Origin: Rhodococcus sp. HNM0563
Lineage (GTDB): Bacteria; Actinomycetota; Actinomycetes; Mycobacteriales; Mycobacteriaceae
Direction: 5' to 3'
Assembly (NCBI RefSeq): GCF_012726195.1
Contig: NZ_JAASAF010000002.1
Span: 1 to 64,000, forward strand
DNA: 64,000 bases
Position 1 is the stretch's first letter. Each line of letters starts with the position of its first letter. Position numbers and translations under genes: made by a program. Shown piece after piece: positions 37,429 through 46,163 of the stretch. The notes beneath the pieces were generated by a model. It had not been told where the DNA came from and made no database searches. It saw nothing but the letters and a program-made list of their open reading frames with translations.

Positions 37429-38037
37429 TTACAGGAATAATGTACGGTAAATTCCCATGGTGGTGAAGACGTCCGTGATCTCATGCGCAGTCATCAAGAT
37501 GCCTGCGCCCTCTGCCGCGGCGCGTCCGAGCGCGACCCCCACGGTTTTCGCGGAAGCAGAGTCCAGGTGCGCGAACGGTTCGTCGGCGAACACCACCGAC
37601 GGACGCGCATACAGCGCCCGGGCCAGTGCCGCGCGACGCTGCATTCCGCCGGACAGACGGAAGGTCGATAGGTGGGCGACGTCCGTGAGTCCGACCTCGT
37701 CGAGCGCACGATCGACCTCCGGGTACGGACCCGACGACCACACGCTCCGCCCCGGCGCACCGAGCCGGACGTTCCTCCCCACCGACATCCACGGCAGCAG
37801 CCGTGCTTCCTGGAACAGGATTCCCTGTCGCTCGGCCCGGCGGGTGACGGTGCCCGTGGACGGTTCGAGTAGTCCGGCGGCAGCATGCAGCACCGTGGTC
37901 TTTCCCAACCCGGATTTGCCGAGTACGACCAGGATTTCACCGGAGTGGAGCCGTAAGGACACATCATCGACGATCACCCTGCTGCCGCGGGACAGACCCA
38001 CCCTGTCGAATTCGATCAAAGGATCTCCGTGAACCAT
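37429..38037 (-). CDS. ABC transporter ATPase (SsuB/ThiY-partner type)
   Basis: A 202-residue importer ATPase: Walker A VLGKSGLGKTTVLHAAAGLL, Q-loop RQGILFQEARLLPWMSVGRN, signature RLSGGMQRRAALARAL, Walker B PSVVFADEPFAHLDS and the switch His in MTAHEI. Three ATG codons in a row open the gene; the third (38037) has GAGGGG at correct spacing. The gene is head-to-head with the binding-protein gene, whose GTG start (38029) lies inside it, so the two coding regions overlap at their 5-prime ends. Confidence 0.85.
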   Translation of the reverse strand: MVHGDPLIEFDRVGLSRGSRVIVDDVSLRLHSGEILVVLGKSGLGKTTVLHAAAGLLEPSTGTVTRRAERQGILFQEARLLPWMSVGRNVRLGAPGRSVWSSGPYPEVDRALDEVGLTDVAHLSTFRLSGGMQRRAALARALYARPSVVFADEPFAHLDSASAKTVGVALGRAAAEGAGILMTAHEITDVFTTMGIYRTLFL

Positions 38038-39054
38038 CATCATTTCCCCTCGAGAATTCGTGCACTGGTCGTCGCACTGTCTGTCACCACGATGCTGCTC
38101 ACCGCATGCGGCACCGACGACGACGCGTCGGCGTGTGGAGCCGAGACCACTGCGAGCGGCGCCGGCTCCGGTCTGCCCGACTCCCTGAACGTCGGTGTCG
38201 CGAACAATGTGGCGATGGCTGCGCCGTTGACCGGACTCGACGACCTCGGCGTCGAAGAGACCTCGACGAGCACCGCGAGCACCCCGGAAGAGTTGCGCAC
38301 CAACTTCATTGCCGGGAATTATGACCTCGCTGCCATGCCGATCAACATCGCCGCGAATCTGTGCGCGCAGGGCATCGACCTCGTCCTCGTCGGCACGGTG
38401 AGCGGCAACATCGTGTACCTGATGGGCCCCGAAGGCACGACGCTCGACGATCTGCGCGGGCAGACCGTCCACATCCCGTTCGAGAACGACATCATCGATC
38501 TGGTGACCCGGCAGATCCTCGACAGCGCCGGGATGACCTATACCGGTGAGAATCCCGACGTCACTCTGCAATACCACCCCACACCACTCGATATCGCCAC
38601 CGGATTGACGTCGGGCTCTATGCAGTACGCGATCCTCCCCGAGCACCTCTCGACGGTTGTCGCCGGAGCGGGCGGCAACATCGTCGAAGCGCAGAGCATG
38701 CAGGACCTGTGGGTGGAACAGACCGACGCGTCGTCCCTGCCGTTCGCCGGATTCGTACTCCGCGGCGAAGTGGCTCGCGAATACCCGGATCTCGTCGGCT
38801 CCCTGCAGACGAACCTGCTCGGCTCGGTCATCGAGGTCGTGTCCGACCCGCAGCGGGGCGCGATCGCGATCGCCGACATCGTCCCGATCCCCGTGGACGT
38901 GGTCGGGCAGGTGCTGCCGGATCTGCGGCCGACCTATCTGCCCGCCGCAGAGGGGCGCACCGATACCGAACTGCTTTACGAGTCGCTGATGACCACGGTG
39001 CCGGAGTCCATCGGCGGCGAAATGCCTGCGGACGGCTTCTACGGAGGAAACTGA
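38029..39054 (+). CDS. NMT1/THI5-like substrate-binding lipoprotein
   Basis: A 341-residue lipoprotein (lipobox MLLTACG) of the NMT1/SsuA-like fold: LNVGVANNVAMAAPLTGLDD, RTNFIAGNYDLAAMPINIAA and a TVSGNIVYLMGPEGTTLDDL hinge region. Such proteins bind sulfonates, nitrate/nitrile-type compounds or thiamine precursors; the ligand cannot be told. A His-rich start (residues 3-5) precedes the signal. The GTG start has AAGGA six bases before it. It is followed after 5 bases by the permease gene. Confidence 0.85.
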   Translation: MNHHHFPSRIRALVVALSVTTMLLTACGTDDDASACGAETTASGAGSGLPDSLNVGVANNVAMAAPLTGLDDLGVEETSTSTASTPEELRTNFIAGNYDLAAMPINIAANLCAQGIDLVLVGTVSGNIVYLMGPEGTTLDDLRGQTVHIPFENDIIDLVTRQILDSAGMTYTGENPDVTLQYHPTPLDIATGLTSGSMQYAILPEHLSTVVAGAGGNIVEAQSMQDLWVEQTDASSLPFAGFVLRGEVAREYPDLVGSLQTNLLGSVIEVVSDPQRGAIAIADIVPIPVDVVGQVLPDLRPTYLPAAEGRTDTELLYESLMTTVPESIGGEMPADGFYGGN

Positions 39055-39059
39055 CGATC

Positions 39060-39878
39060 GTGAACGCACCGTCTGCAGGTACCCGGTCTCCGCAGTACGC
39101 GCTCGGCGCCGCGCTGTGCGTCGCCGTCCTTCTGGGCGTCTGGCATTGGTTGTCACTGGGTCAGTCCCCCGCCGTGATGCCGAGCCCAGCACAGACACTC
39201 GAGGCGCTGTGGGAGATCCTCTCCGACGGCTCCCTGCCCACCGAGCTGGCGATCACCCTGCTGCGCGCGGGTACTGCGACCGTGCTCGCGCTCTGTGTCG
39301 GCCTCCTGTTCGGCTGGGCCGCGACCGTGTCGCGGTTCGCCGACGGTGTGCTCGCACCGATCCGCGCGATCCTGCAGGGTCTCCCCCCGATCGTGCTGAT
39401 CGTATGCCTCGTGCTGTGGATGGGCAGCGACCCGTCGATCACGATCATCGTCTGCGCGACCGTGATGGTGCCTCTCATCGCGGCGGCGACCGCGTCGGCG
39501 TTACAGTCGGTCGACCCGCATCTACTCGAGCTCGGTACCGGACTGCAGTTGAGTCGATCCCGACGACTCGTGTTCATCGTCGCGCCGTCGATCCTTCCCC
39601 CGATCGTGGCGACGACGGGAGCAGTGGCCTCCGGTTCGGTGCGGGTCGCGGTGATGGCCGAGCTGCTGTCGGCACCGGACGGAGTCGGCGCGGCCATCGC
39701 GCAGACGCGCACCCTGCTGCAGACACCGAAGTTGTTTGCATGGACGCTCGCGATCATCGTCTGCGCGCTGCTGGTCGACCTGGCCATCCGAGTCGTCGTC
39801 AAGAGGTGGACCGCCCTGTTCTCACCGAGCGACCGCGCCGCTACCGCACGTACCCGGACGGGCACGCGAATCCGTTGA
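39060..39878 (+). CDS. ABC transporter permease (SsuC-like)
   Basis: A 272-residue BPD_transp_1 permease with about six helices. The EAA loop reads ELGTGLQLSRSRRLVFIVAP, followed by SILPPIVATTGAVASGSVRV and a MAELLSAPDGVGAAI segment typical of sulfonate/taurine-type importers. GGAGG lies before the GTG. Its last 38 bases overlap the 3-prime end of the convergent Ala/Pro-rich gene. Confidence 0.88.
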   Translation: MNAPSAGTRSPQYALGAALCVAVLLGVWHWLSLGQSPAVMPSPAQTLEALWEILSDGSLPTELAITLLRAGTATVLALCVGLLFGWAATVSRFADGVLAPIRAILQGLPPIVLIVCLVLWMGSDPSITIIVCATVMVPLIAAATASALQSVDPHLLELGTGLQLSRSRRLVFIVAPSILPPIVATTGAVASGSVRVAVMAELLSAPDGVGAAIAQTRTLLQTPKLFAWTLAIIVCALLVDLAIRVVVKRWTALFSPSDRAATARTRTGTRIR

Positions 39879-40632
39879 ACGACGCCACATCGCACACACT
39901 GCGCGCCGACAACTTCCATGTCCCGTCGAGGTATACGAAGGACAGACGCAGTGGGGTCTCAGGCCCGGGTGCGCCTGCGAAGGTCACCTGGAGCCGGCCC
40001 GACGCGTTCGTTCCGTCGAAGTCGATCGGGTCGATGACGCGGGGCCGGACGACCTGCAGCATCGTCCCGGCGCGCGCCCCGATCTGTTCGAGCACCGCTC
40101 CGGCCTCGGTACCGCGTTCGACCTGGGACTGGCGGTACGCGAGCGAATTGGACGGGTCTACGGCCGAGTGCAGTGTGGCCGTGAGCTGTTCGGCGCTGGG
40201 CGCGGGCACCTGCGGTGCCGCGGCGGCAGGTTCGGGCGCCGGGGCAGCCGAGACCTGGGGTGCAGCGGCAGGGCCGGGCGCCGGAGCCGTAACGGCGGGG
40301 GCAGCCGCCGCGGGGGCAGGCACTTCCGGCGCACCCACTTCCGCGGCAGGTTCGGCCTCGCCGGTGGGCACTGCTTCACCGGCCGGGACCCCTGCGGCGC
40401 CGGCGCCCCGATCTGCGGCGAGCGACTGGAGTGCGGCGAGGATCGCGGCGTTCGACGTCGACTCAGCGACCGGCCGGCGGCCCTGCTCACGCACCTCGAC
40501 GGCAACGAACACCGACGCCACCGCAACCACGACCGACGCCACGGCGATGAGTGCGAGAGCAAGGGTAGCCGCAGTTCCGAGTCGATTTCGACCTGGTCGT
40601 ACCGTGGACGGCGAATCGGTCGTAGCCTTCAT
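39841..40632 (-). CDS. Ala/Pro-rich membrane-anchored protein, Mce-associated-like
   Basis: The 263-residue protein has a short basic N-terminus, one membrane helix (TLALALIAVASVVVAVASVF, about 21-41), an Ala/Pro/Glu low-complexity linker (about 85-155) and a C-terminal domain of about 100 residues (RLQVTFAGAPGPETPLRLSF, YLDGTWKLS) with two Cys. The layout recalls Mce-associated proteins and low-molecular-weight antigen-like domains; this is tentative. A TATAGT (40645-40640, minus) just before the ATG suggests a near-leaderless transcript beside an iron-box-like palindrome. Confidence 0.65.
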   Translation of the reverse strand: MKATTDSPSTVRPGRNRLGTAATLALALIAVASVVVAVASVFVAVEVREQGRRPVAESTSNAAILAALQSLAADRGAGAAGVPAGEAVPTGEAEPAAEVGAPEVPAPAAAAPAVTAPAPGPAAAPQVSAAPAPEPAAAAPQVPAPSAEQLTATLHSAVDPSNSLAYRQSQVERGTEAGAVLEQIGARAGTMLQVVRPRVIDPIDFDGTNASGRLQVTFAGAPGPETPLRLSFVYLDGTWKLSARSVCDVASFNGFACPSGYVR

Positions 40633-40665
40633 GGGGACGACTATAGAGGATTTTCGTCCTCTTAA

Positions 40666-40684
40666 TAAGGTGAGCCTCACCTGA
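40666..40684. promoter_or_regulatory. IdeR/DtxR-like iron box
   Basis: TAAGGTGAGCCTCACCTGA agrees with the DtxR/IdeR consensus at 15 of 19 positions and contains a perfect 7-1-7 palindrome (40668-40682). A second palindrome, AGAGGA-TTTTCG-TCCTCT, lies at 40645-40662. Both are in the 82-base divergent gap between the Ala/Pro-rich gene and the winged-helix regulator. Confidence 0.55.
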
Positions 40685-40714
40685 GGTCACCCGGGAGCGC
40701 GACAGGAGTGCGAG

Positions 40715-41398
40715 TTGACACGGCGAGTGAAGCAGCGCGAGCGGGTTCTCGACCTGCTGCGCGAGTCCACTGGTCCTCTCGATGCCCACCTCCTCGCAGA
40801 CGCACTCGACCTGCACGTAACGACGATCCGGTTCCACCTCTCCGGACTCGTCGACGAGGGTCTCGTCCGCACCCAGACATTGCCGGCCGAGAAGGTCGGT
40901 CGACCCCGCACGGGATACGTCGCGGTGCGCGAGCCGTCGTACACCGACCTCGTTGCCCTGCTCGCGGCCCGTATCGGCGGGAGCGCAGCCGAGCGTGAAC
41001 GCGCAGCGTTCGAGGTCGGCGGCGACTGGGCGGGAATGCTCGGGCTGGCCCCGAAGCCGACGACCGACGCAGGCGCACTCGTCATCGAATCCCTCGAACA
41101 GTTGGGTTTCGAAACACGCACGGCCACCAATGCGTTCGGCACGCACAGCATCACCCTCTGCACGTGCCCGCTGGCCGAGATCGTCCGCAGCAATCCGGAG
41201 GTGGTGCGCGGAATCCAACGCGGCCTGATCCAGCGAGTCCTCGACAACTACGCCACCATCCTGGGCGCGTCCTACACGGTCGACGTCTTCCCCGACGCAC
41301 AGGACGGAAACTGTCTCGTGGAACTGGTCCTGCGCCCCGCGCCCGACGTGCCCCGAACGACAACAGCCCGCGGCGACGATCAAGTCACCACGAGCTGA
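40715..41398 (+). CDS. Winged-helix regulator with Cys motif (ArsR/SufR-like)
   Basis: The 227-residue protein has an N-terminal winged helix (QRERVLDLLRESTGPLDAHL, ALDLHVTTIRFHLSGLVDEG) and a C-terminal effector domain with an LCTCPLAEIV motif and a further Cys in DAQDGNCLVELV. This is the layout of SufR-type regulators that sense iron-sulfur clusters. The TTG start follows ACAGGAG. An iron-box-like palindrome sits 30 bases upstream. Targets are unknown, and no suf genes are in the window. Confidence 0.75.
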   Translation: MTRRVKQRERVLDLLRESTGPLDAHLLADALDLHVTTIRFHLSGLVDEGLVRTQTLPAEKVGRPRTGYVAVREPSYTDLVALLAARIGGSAAERERAAFEVGGDWAGMLGLAPKPTTDAGALVIESLEQLGFETRTATNAFGTHSITLCTCPLAEIVRSNPEVVRGIQRGLIQRVLDNYATILGASYTVDVFPDAQDGNCLVELVLRPAPDVPRTTTARGDDQVTTS

Positions 41399-41437
41399 GG
41401 CCGGTACATCCGAGCGGGGGTCTACCCGCGCGGAAGA

Positions 41438-42847
41438 TCAGAAATTGATCATGTGTCCTGCAAGGCCGTGGATGGCCTCCTGCAGTGCTTCGCTGAGCGT
41501 GGGGTGCGTGTGGACGTTTCGTGCCAATTCGTTGACCGTGAGGTCCCACTTCTGCGCGAGGGTCAGCTCGGGCAGCAACTCGGAGACGTCGGGGCCGATG
41601 AGGTGGCCACCGATGAGCTCGCCGTGGGTCTTGTCGGCGATCAGCTTCACGAAGCCGTTCGGATCGCCGAGACCGTGCGCCTTGCCGTTGGCGGTGAACG
41701 GGAAGGTCGCGACCTTGATGTCGTAGCCTTCGGCCTTCGCCTGCTCCTCGGTCAGACCGAACGACGCGACCTGCGGCTGGCAGAACGTAGCGCGCGGCAT
41801 CATGCGGTAGTCACCGAGTTCGAGGGTCTCGGCGTTGCCGATGGTCTCGGCGGCGACGACGGCCTGGGCCTCGGCGACGTGCGCGAGTTGCAGCTTGGCG
41901 GTGACGTCACCGATGGCGTAGACGCCGGGGACGTTGGTGCGCATACGCTCGTCGATCGCGATCGCGCCGCGATCGGTGAGCGCGACACCGGTGTTCTCGA
42001 GGCCGTAGCCCTCGACGCGCGGAGCGAAACCGACGGACTGCAGCACCTTGCCGACGGTCATCGTCTCGACGTTGCCGGTCTTGTTGTCCTTGATCTCGAC
42101 GGTGACGTTCGAGCCGTTGTCGGTGATCTTCTGGACCGCAGCACCCGTCTTGATGGTGACGCCGAGCTTCTTGTAGGCCTTGGTGATCTCCTTGGAGATG
42201 TCGGCGTCCTCGTTGGGCAGCGCCCGGTCGAGGAACTCGACGATCGTGACGTCGACCCCGTAGTTCTTCAGGACGTAGCCGAACTCCATGCCGATAGCGC
42301 CGGCACCGACGATGACGATCGAGTCGGGGAGGTCGCGGGTGAGGATCTGCTCCTCGTAGGTCACGACGTTGTCGCTGAGCTGCGTACCCGGCAGAAGCTT
42401 GGTGACCGAACCCGTGGCGATGATGACGTTGTCGAAGGTCACCTGTTCGGTGCCGCCCTTGGTGAGCGCCACCTCGATGGTCTTGGCATCGACGAACGAG
42501 CCCTTACCGTCGTACTCGGTGATCTTGTTCTTCTTCATGAGGAAGTGCACGCCCTTGGTGCGACCGTCTGCCACCTTGCGGCTGCGGTCGAAGGCTGCAC
42601 CGAAGTCGAACGACACGTCTCCCGAGATACCGAACGTCTTGGCCTCTTTCGTGAAGAGATGTGCCAATTCGGCATTGCGGAGAAGCGCCTTCGAGGGGAT
42701 GCAGCCCACATTGAGGCAGACACCACCCCAATACTTCTGCTCGATGATGGCGGTGCTCAATCCCAGCTGTGCCGCGCGGATAGCAGCGACGTACCCACCG
42801 GGGCCGGCTCCGAGGACAACGACGTCATAGTGTGAGGTCACAGCCAT
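41438..42847 (-). CDS. lpdA: Dihydrolipoyl dehydrogenase
   Basis: The E3 flavoenzyme of 2-oxoacid dehydrogenase complexes (and, in mycobacteria, of peroxidase/BCKDH systems) reoxidises lipoamide with NAD. The 469-residue protein has an FAD motif [20 protein letters not shown], the redox disulfide [16 protein letters not shown], an NAD motif [17 protein letters not shown], the [18 protein letters not shown] block and the catalytic His-Glu in [13 protein letters not shown]. The ATG at 42847 is set by family alignment; no Shine-Dalgarno site is seen. Confidence 0.96.
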   Translation of the reverse strand: MAVTSHYDVVVLGAGPGGYVAAIRAAQLGLSTAIIEQKYWGGVCLNVGCIPSKALLRNAELAHLFTKEAKTFGISGDVSFDFGAAFDRSRKVADGRTKGVHFLMKKNKITEYDGKGSFVDAKTIEVALTKGGTEQVTFDNVIIATGSVTKLLPGTQLSDNVVTYEEQILTRDLPDSIVIVGAGAIGMEFGYVLKNYGVDVTIVEFLDRALPNEDADISKEITKAYKKLGVTIKTGAAVQKITDNGSNVTVEIKDNKTGNVETMTVGKVLQSVGFAPRVEGYGLENTGVALTDRGAIAIDERMRTNVPGVYAIGDVTAKLQLAHVAEAQAVVAAETIGNAETLELGDYRMMPRATFCQPQVASFGLTEEQAKAEGYDIKVATFPFTANGKAHGLGDPNGFVKLIADKTHGELIGGHLIGPDVSELLPELTLAQKWDLTVNELARNVHTHPTLSEALQEAIHGLAGHMINF

Positions 42848-42918
42848 AGAGGGTAGTCCTGCCCGATCCGGCTGTCTGCCGATGGTCCGGTTACCCGCCG
42901 GTAAGGAGTTTTTCGCAC

Positions 42919-43734
42919 TCAACGCTGCGCGCCGTACCGCCCCACAGCGAGGGGTACCGTCACCGCGAGGATCACCGCGATCCATCCGAACGCAGCAGCG
43001 ACAGGATGGTGCATCGGCAACGCCGAGTCGGCTGCCACCGCGGTTCCCGAACCGAACAACTCCCGCAGTGCGGCCACCACCGAGCTGATCGGATTCCACT
43101 CCGCGACGGCGCGGACGACGGACGGCATTGCCTCCGTGGGTGTGAACACGTTCGAGAACATGATGAGTCCGAAGATCATCGGCGCCGCCTGCTGGAGCAG
43201 CTGCTCGTCACGGATCGCCATACCGAGGAGGAGGCCGAGCCAACTGAGCGCCGCCCGGAACGCGAACAGCAGCACAATCGCCAGAACGATATCCTCGGCA
43301 GGGGCGTCTATGCGCCACCCGACCAGGTATCCGACCCCCATCATCACGGCGAGCGCGACAGCACCGATCACCGTCTCCGCGAGCGCCAGACCCGTCGGCA
43401 CCCCGGCCCGCGCAATGGGCAGAGCGCGAAGCCTGTCGGTGAGGCCGCTGCTCATATCCGCATTGGCAGTGCTCGCGGTGCCCATGAGACCCAATGCCGC
43501 GACGAGGACGAACACGCCCGGCATCAGGTACGAGCGATAGTCTGCGGGATCGGCACTTCCCGCCAGCGAGCCGCCGAAGACGTAGCCGAACAACACGACC
43601 ATGCCCAGCGGCGCAGCGAGCGAGACTGCGAGCAGCGCCGGCGAGTGCCGGTATGTGGCGACGGTGCGACCGAACACCACTCGTGCTGCCGCGACGGTGC
43701 CTACTGAGGGCTGCACCTGCTGATCGATGGTCAC
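42919..43734 (-). CDS. ABC-2 type exporter permease (DrrB-like)
   Basis: A 271-residue ABC-2 permease with six helices and the family block VTIAEAV-like core (here [20 protein letters not shown], then [20 protein letters not shown]). DrrB-type proteins export lipophilic drugs or lipids. The GTG start overlaps the ATPase stop (GTGA). It is adjacent to lpdA but unrelated in function. Confidence 0.88.
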   Translation of the reverse strand: MTIDQQVQPSVGTVAAARVVFGRTVATYRHSPALLAVSLAAPLGMVVLFGYVFGGSLAGSADPADYRSYLMPGVFVLVAALGLMGTASTANADMSSGLTDRLRALPIARAGVPTGLALAETVIGAVALAVMMGVGYLVGWRIDAPAEDIVLAIVLLFAFRAALSWLGLLLGMAIRDEQLLQQAAPMIFGLIMFSNVFTPTEAMPSVVRAVAEWNPISSVVAALRELFGSGTAVAADSALPMHHPVAAAFGWIAVILAVTVPLAVGRYGAQR

Positions 43735-44678
43735 GATGCCGGGGTCCTTTCCGTGAGCGCGAGGAATGCCTCGTCGAGGCTCACGCGGCGTCTGCCTATG
43801 TCGTGGACGTCGATTCCGTCGGCGTCGAGGAGCCGCAGGATCGGGAGCAATTCCGGCTCACCATCCATACCGAAAGCCAGCCTGATCGAGTGTTCCTGCA
43901 CCACAGCCGATCCCAATTCTCGTGCACCGAATTCGTTCAGGACCTTCACCGCCCGGCCACGATCGGCAGATGCGACGACCAGGTCGAGACCCGCGCCGAC
44001 CGCGGCGGTGATCTCGGCAGGCGTACCGGTGGCGACGGTGCGGCCGCCGTCGAGGATCGTGATTGCGTCGGCGAGGCGTTCGGCCTCGTCCAGATACTGG
44101 GTGGTGAGCACCACGGTGGTTCCTTCTGCCACGAAATCCAGGATGTATCCGAATATGTCGTTGCGGCTGCGTGGGTCGACGCCCGTGGTGGGTTCGTCGA
44201 GAAACAGCACTGCGGGGCGTACGACGGTTCCCGCGAGGATGTCGAGGCGGCGCCGCATGCCGCCGGAATAGCTCTGAACCTGCCGATCGGCCGCGTCGGC
44301 AAGACCGAAGCGCTCGAGCAGGTCGCGGGCGTGGCGCCGGGAGTCGCGCGCCCGCATTCCGGAGAGTCGTGCGAACATCGTGAGATTCTCAGCGCCGGTA
44401 AGCCGTGGGTCCACCGAGTGGAACTGGCCGACCAAGCCGATGCGCTGCCTTACCCGGATGGCGTCGGCGACGGTGTCGAATCCGAGGATCCTGGCCTTCC
44501 CGGAGGTCGGGCGCAACAGGGTCGACAGCATGCGCACGGTGGTGGTCTTACCCGAGCCGTTCGGTCCGAGCAATGCGTGCACGGCTCCTTCCCGCACCTG
44601 AAGGTCTACGCCGTCGACGACCGCGCGTTCGCCGTAGCGGCGGGTCAGGCCTTCCGTTTCGATGACGTTCACGCGCAT
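43731..44678 (-). CDS. ABC exporter ATPase (DrrA-like)
   Basis: A 315-residue ATPase: Walker A ALLGPNGSGKTTTVRMLSTL, Q-loop IGLVGQFHSVDPRLTGAENL, signature SYSGGMRRRLDILAGTV, Walker B AVLFLDEPTTGVDP and TQYLDEAERLAD, plus the C-terminal DUF4162-like extension typical of DrrA. GATGAGGAG precedes the ATG at 44678. The divergent TetR gene and two operator-like palindromes in between suggest local repression and induction by the exported compound. Confidence 0.9.
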   Translation of the reverse strand: MRVNVIETEGLTRRYGERAVVDGVDLQVREGAVHALLGPNGSGKTTTVRMLSTLLRPTSGKARILGFDTVADAIRVRQRIGLVGQFHSVDPRLTGAENLTMFARLSGMRARDSRRHARDLLERFGLADAADRQVQSYSGGMRRRLDILAGTVVRPAVLFLDEPTTGVDPRSRNDIFGYILDFVAEGTTVVLTTQYLDEAERLADAITILDGGRTVATGTPAEITAAVGAGLDLVVASADRGRAVKVLNEFGARELGSAVVQEHSIRLAFGMDGEPELLPILRLLDADGIDVHDIGRRRVSLDEAFLALTERTPAS

Positions 44679-44687
44679 CTCCTCATC

Positions 44688-44738
44688 TGTGAACAATGTT
44701 CGCAGATTCAGTGTAGGCATCTGCAAACGCTGTTCGCA
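44688..44738. promoter_or_regulatory. Two TetR-operator-like palindromes
   Basis: TGTGAACAATGTTCGCA (44688-44704) and TGCAAACGCTGTTCGCA (44722-44738) are 17-bp imperfect palindromes of the form TGYRAAC-N3-GTTCGCA, each with one mismatch. They are spaced 34 bases centre to centre within the 87-base divergent gap. Confidence 0.7.
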
Positions 44739-44765
44739 ACTGGCTTCTCGAGGCATGCTGAGGTC

Positions 44766-45473
44766 ATGTCGACCTCACTGTGGCTGCGATCCGACGAACC
44801 GAAGCGCGGACCACGCCCCACGCACACGCTCAGCGATATCGCCGAGACCTGCGTCGACCTCGTCGATCGAGAAGGTATACGCGCACTGTCCATGCGCCGC
44901 GTCGCCGACGCCCTCGGCACCTCCGCGGCATCCCTGTACCGGTACGTGTCCGGGAAGGACGATCTGCTCGCTCTGATGGCCGACTGCGTCGCAGGCGAAT
45001 ACGAGTTCGCACCGCTCACCGGCGACGTGCGCGCCGACGTCCTGGCCGTAGCGGAACAATCTCGAACGCTACATCGGAAACATCCGTGGCTACGTGAGAT
45101 CCCCACCACCGACATGGGACCGAACACCATCGCCTATCTCGATCACCTCATCGGTGCACTCGCCCCGGCGAAGCTCGACCCGACGGCCACCATGATGGGT
45201 GTCGCGCTACTGAGCGGATGGGTGGCGAACTTCGCCCAACAAGAATCCGCCGGGGTGGTCGTCTCCCGGTCGGGCGGCGGTGCCGGACATCTGGGGTCCA
45301 TGATCGAGCACGGCGACTATCCGCACCTGGCAGCGCTGTTCACCAGTGCCGGCGAAGACTCCCCCGCCGCACCGCTCGACAACGACGCGGCGTTCGTCGC
45401 GGGCATCGACGCGATGCTCTTCGGCATCGCACCCCCGCACGCCACCGACACGACCCCCCATGGCCGAAGGTGA
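44766..45473 (+). CDS. TetR-family repressor of the DrrAB-type exporter
   Basis: A 235-residue TetR regulator. The helix-turn-helix lies at about residues 25-70 (LSDIAETCVDLVDREGIRAL, MRRVADALGTSAASLYRYVS), followed by a TetR_C (tetracycline-repressor-like) ligand domain. It is divergent from the ABC exporter. GAGG lies before the ATG. Confidence 0.9.
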   Translation: MSTSLWLRSDEPKRGPRPTHTLSDIAETCVDLVDREGIRALSMRRVADALGTSAASLYRYVSGKDDLLALMADCVAGEYEFAPLTGDVRADVLAVAEQSRTLHRKHPWLREIPTTDMGPNTIAYLDHLIGALAPAKLDPTATMMGVALLSGWVANFAQQESAGVVVSRSGGGAGHLGSMIEHGDYPHLAALFTSAGEDSPAAPLDNDAAFVAGIDAMLFGIAPPHATDTTPHGRR

Positions 45474-45521
45474 CATTCATGCAGTCCAACTGCATCGAGG
45501 TGACGTTCGGCCATGCCGGGT

Positions 45522-46163
45522 TCAGCCGAGGATTCCGAGCTCGTAGGCAGCGGCCACTGCCGCGGCGCGGTCCGACACGTCGAGTTTCCCGAAGATGTGG
45601 ATGAGGTGTGTCTTCACAGTCGCCTCGCTGACGAACAACACCCGCGCGATCTCCCGGTTGGACGTCCCCTTCGCCACGAGCACCAGAACCTCACGTTCGC
45701 GGGCGCTGAGTGGCTTCGGGGCGCCCGCACCGCGCACCCGCGACATCAGACGCGACGCGACCACCGGCGACAGCACCGTGCGTCCTTCTGCAGCAGCCCG
45801 CACCGCGGCGAACAGCTCGTCGCGCGGTGCGTCCTTGAGCAGGTACCCGGTCGCGCCTGCCTCGATCGCAGGAATGGTGTCGGAGTCCGAGTCGTAGGTC
45901 GTCAAGACCAGAACCCGGCTGCGGGCACCGCTCGAGGTCAGCTCGGCGATCGCCTCGACACCGCCGCCTCCCGGCATCCGCAGATCCATCAGCACCACGT
46001 CGGGATCCAACCGGGCGACCAGCGCCACCGCTTCCTTCCCGTCCCCCGCCTCACCCAGGACCGCGAACTCACCCGAGGCAGAGAACATTCCGCGCAGTCC
46101 ATCACGGACGACGGGATGATCGTCGACGATCAGTACGGTGATGCCCGGTTCGTCGCTACTCAC
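45522..46163 (-). CDS. NarL/FixJ-family response regulator
   Basis: A 213-residue regulator: receiver domain with acidic pocket VLIVDDHPVVRDGL and phospho-Asp in VVLMDLRMPGGG, then a LuxR-type helix-turn-helix (LSAREREVLVLVAKGTSNRE, SEATVKTHLIHIFGKL). It is the partner of the overlapping histidine kinase. The GTG start overlaps the kinase stop (GTGA). Likely target: its own ABC-exporter operon, as in BceRS/LiaSR-like modules. Confidence 0.93.
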   Translation of the reverse strand: MSSDEPGITVLIVDDHPVVRDGLRGMFSASGEFAVLGEAGDGKEAVALVARLDPDVVLMDLRMPGGGGVEAIAELTSSGARSRVLVLTTYDSDSDTIPAIEAGATGYLLKDAPRDELFAAVRAAAEGRTVLSPVVASRLMSRVRGAGAPKPLSAREREVLVLVAKGTSNREIARVLFVSEATVKTHLIHIFGKLDVSDRAAAVAAAYELGILG

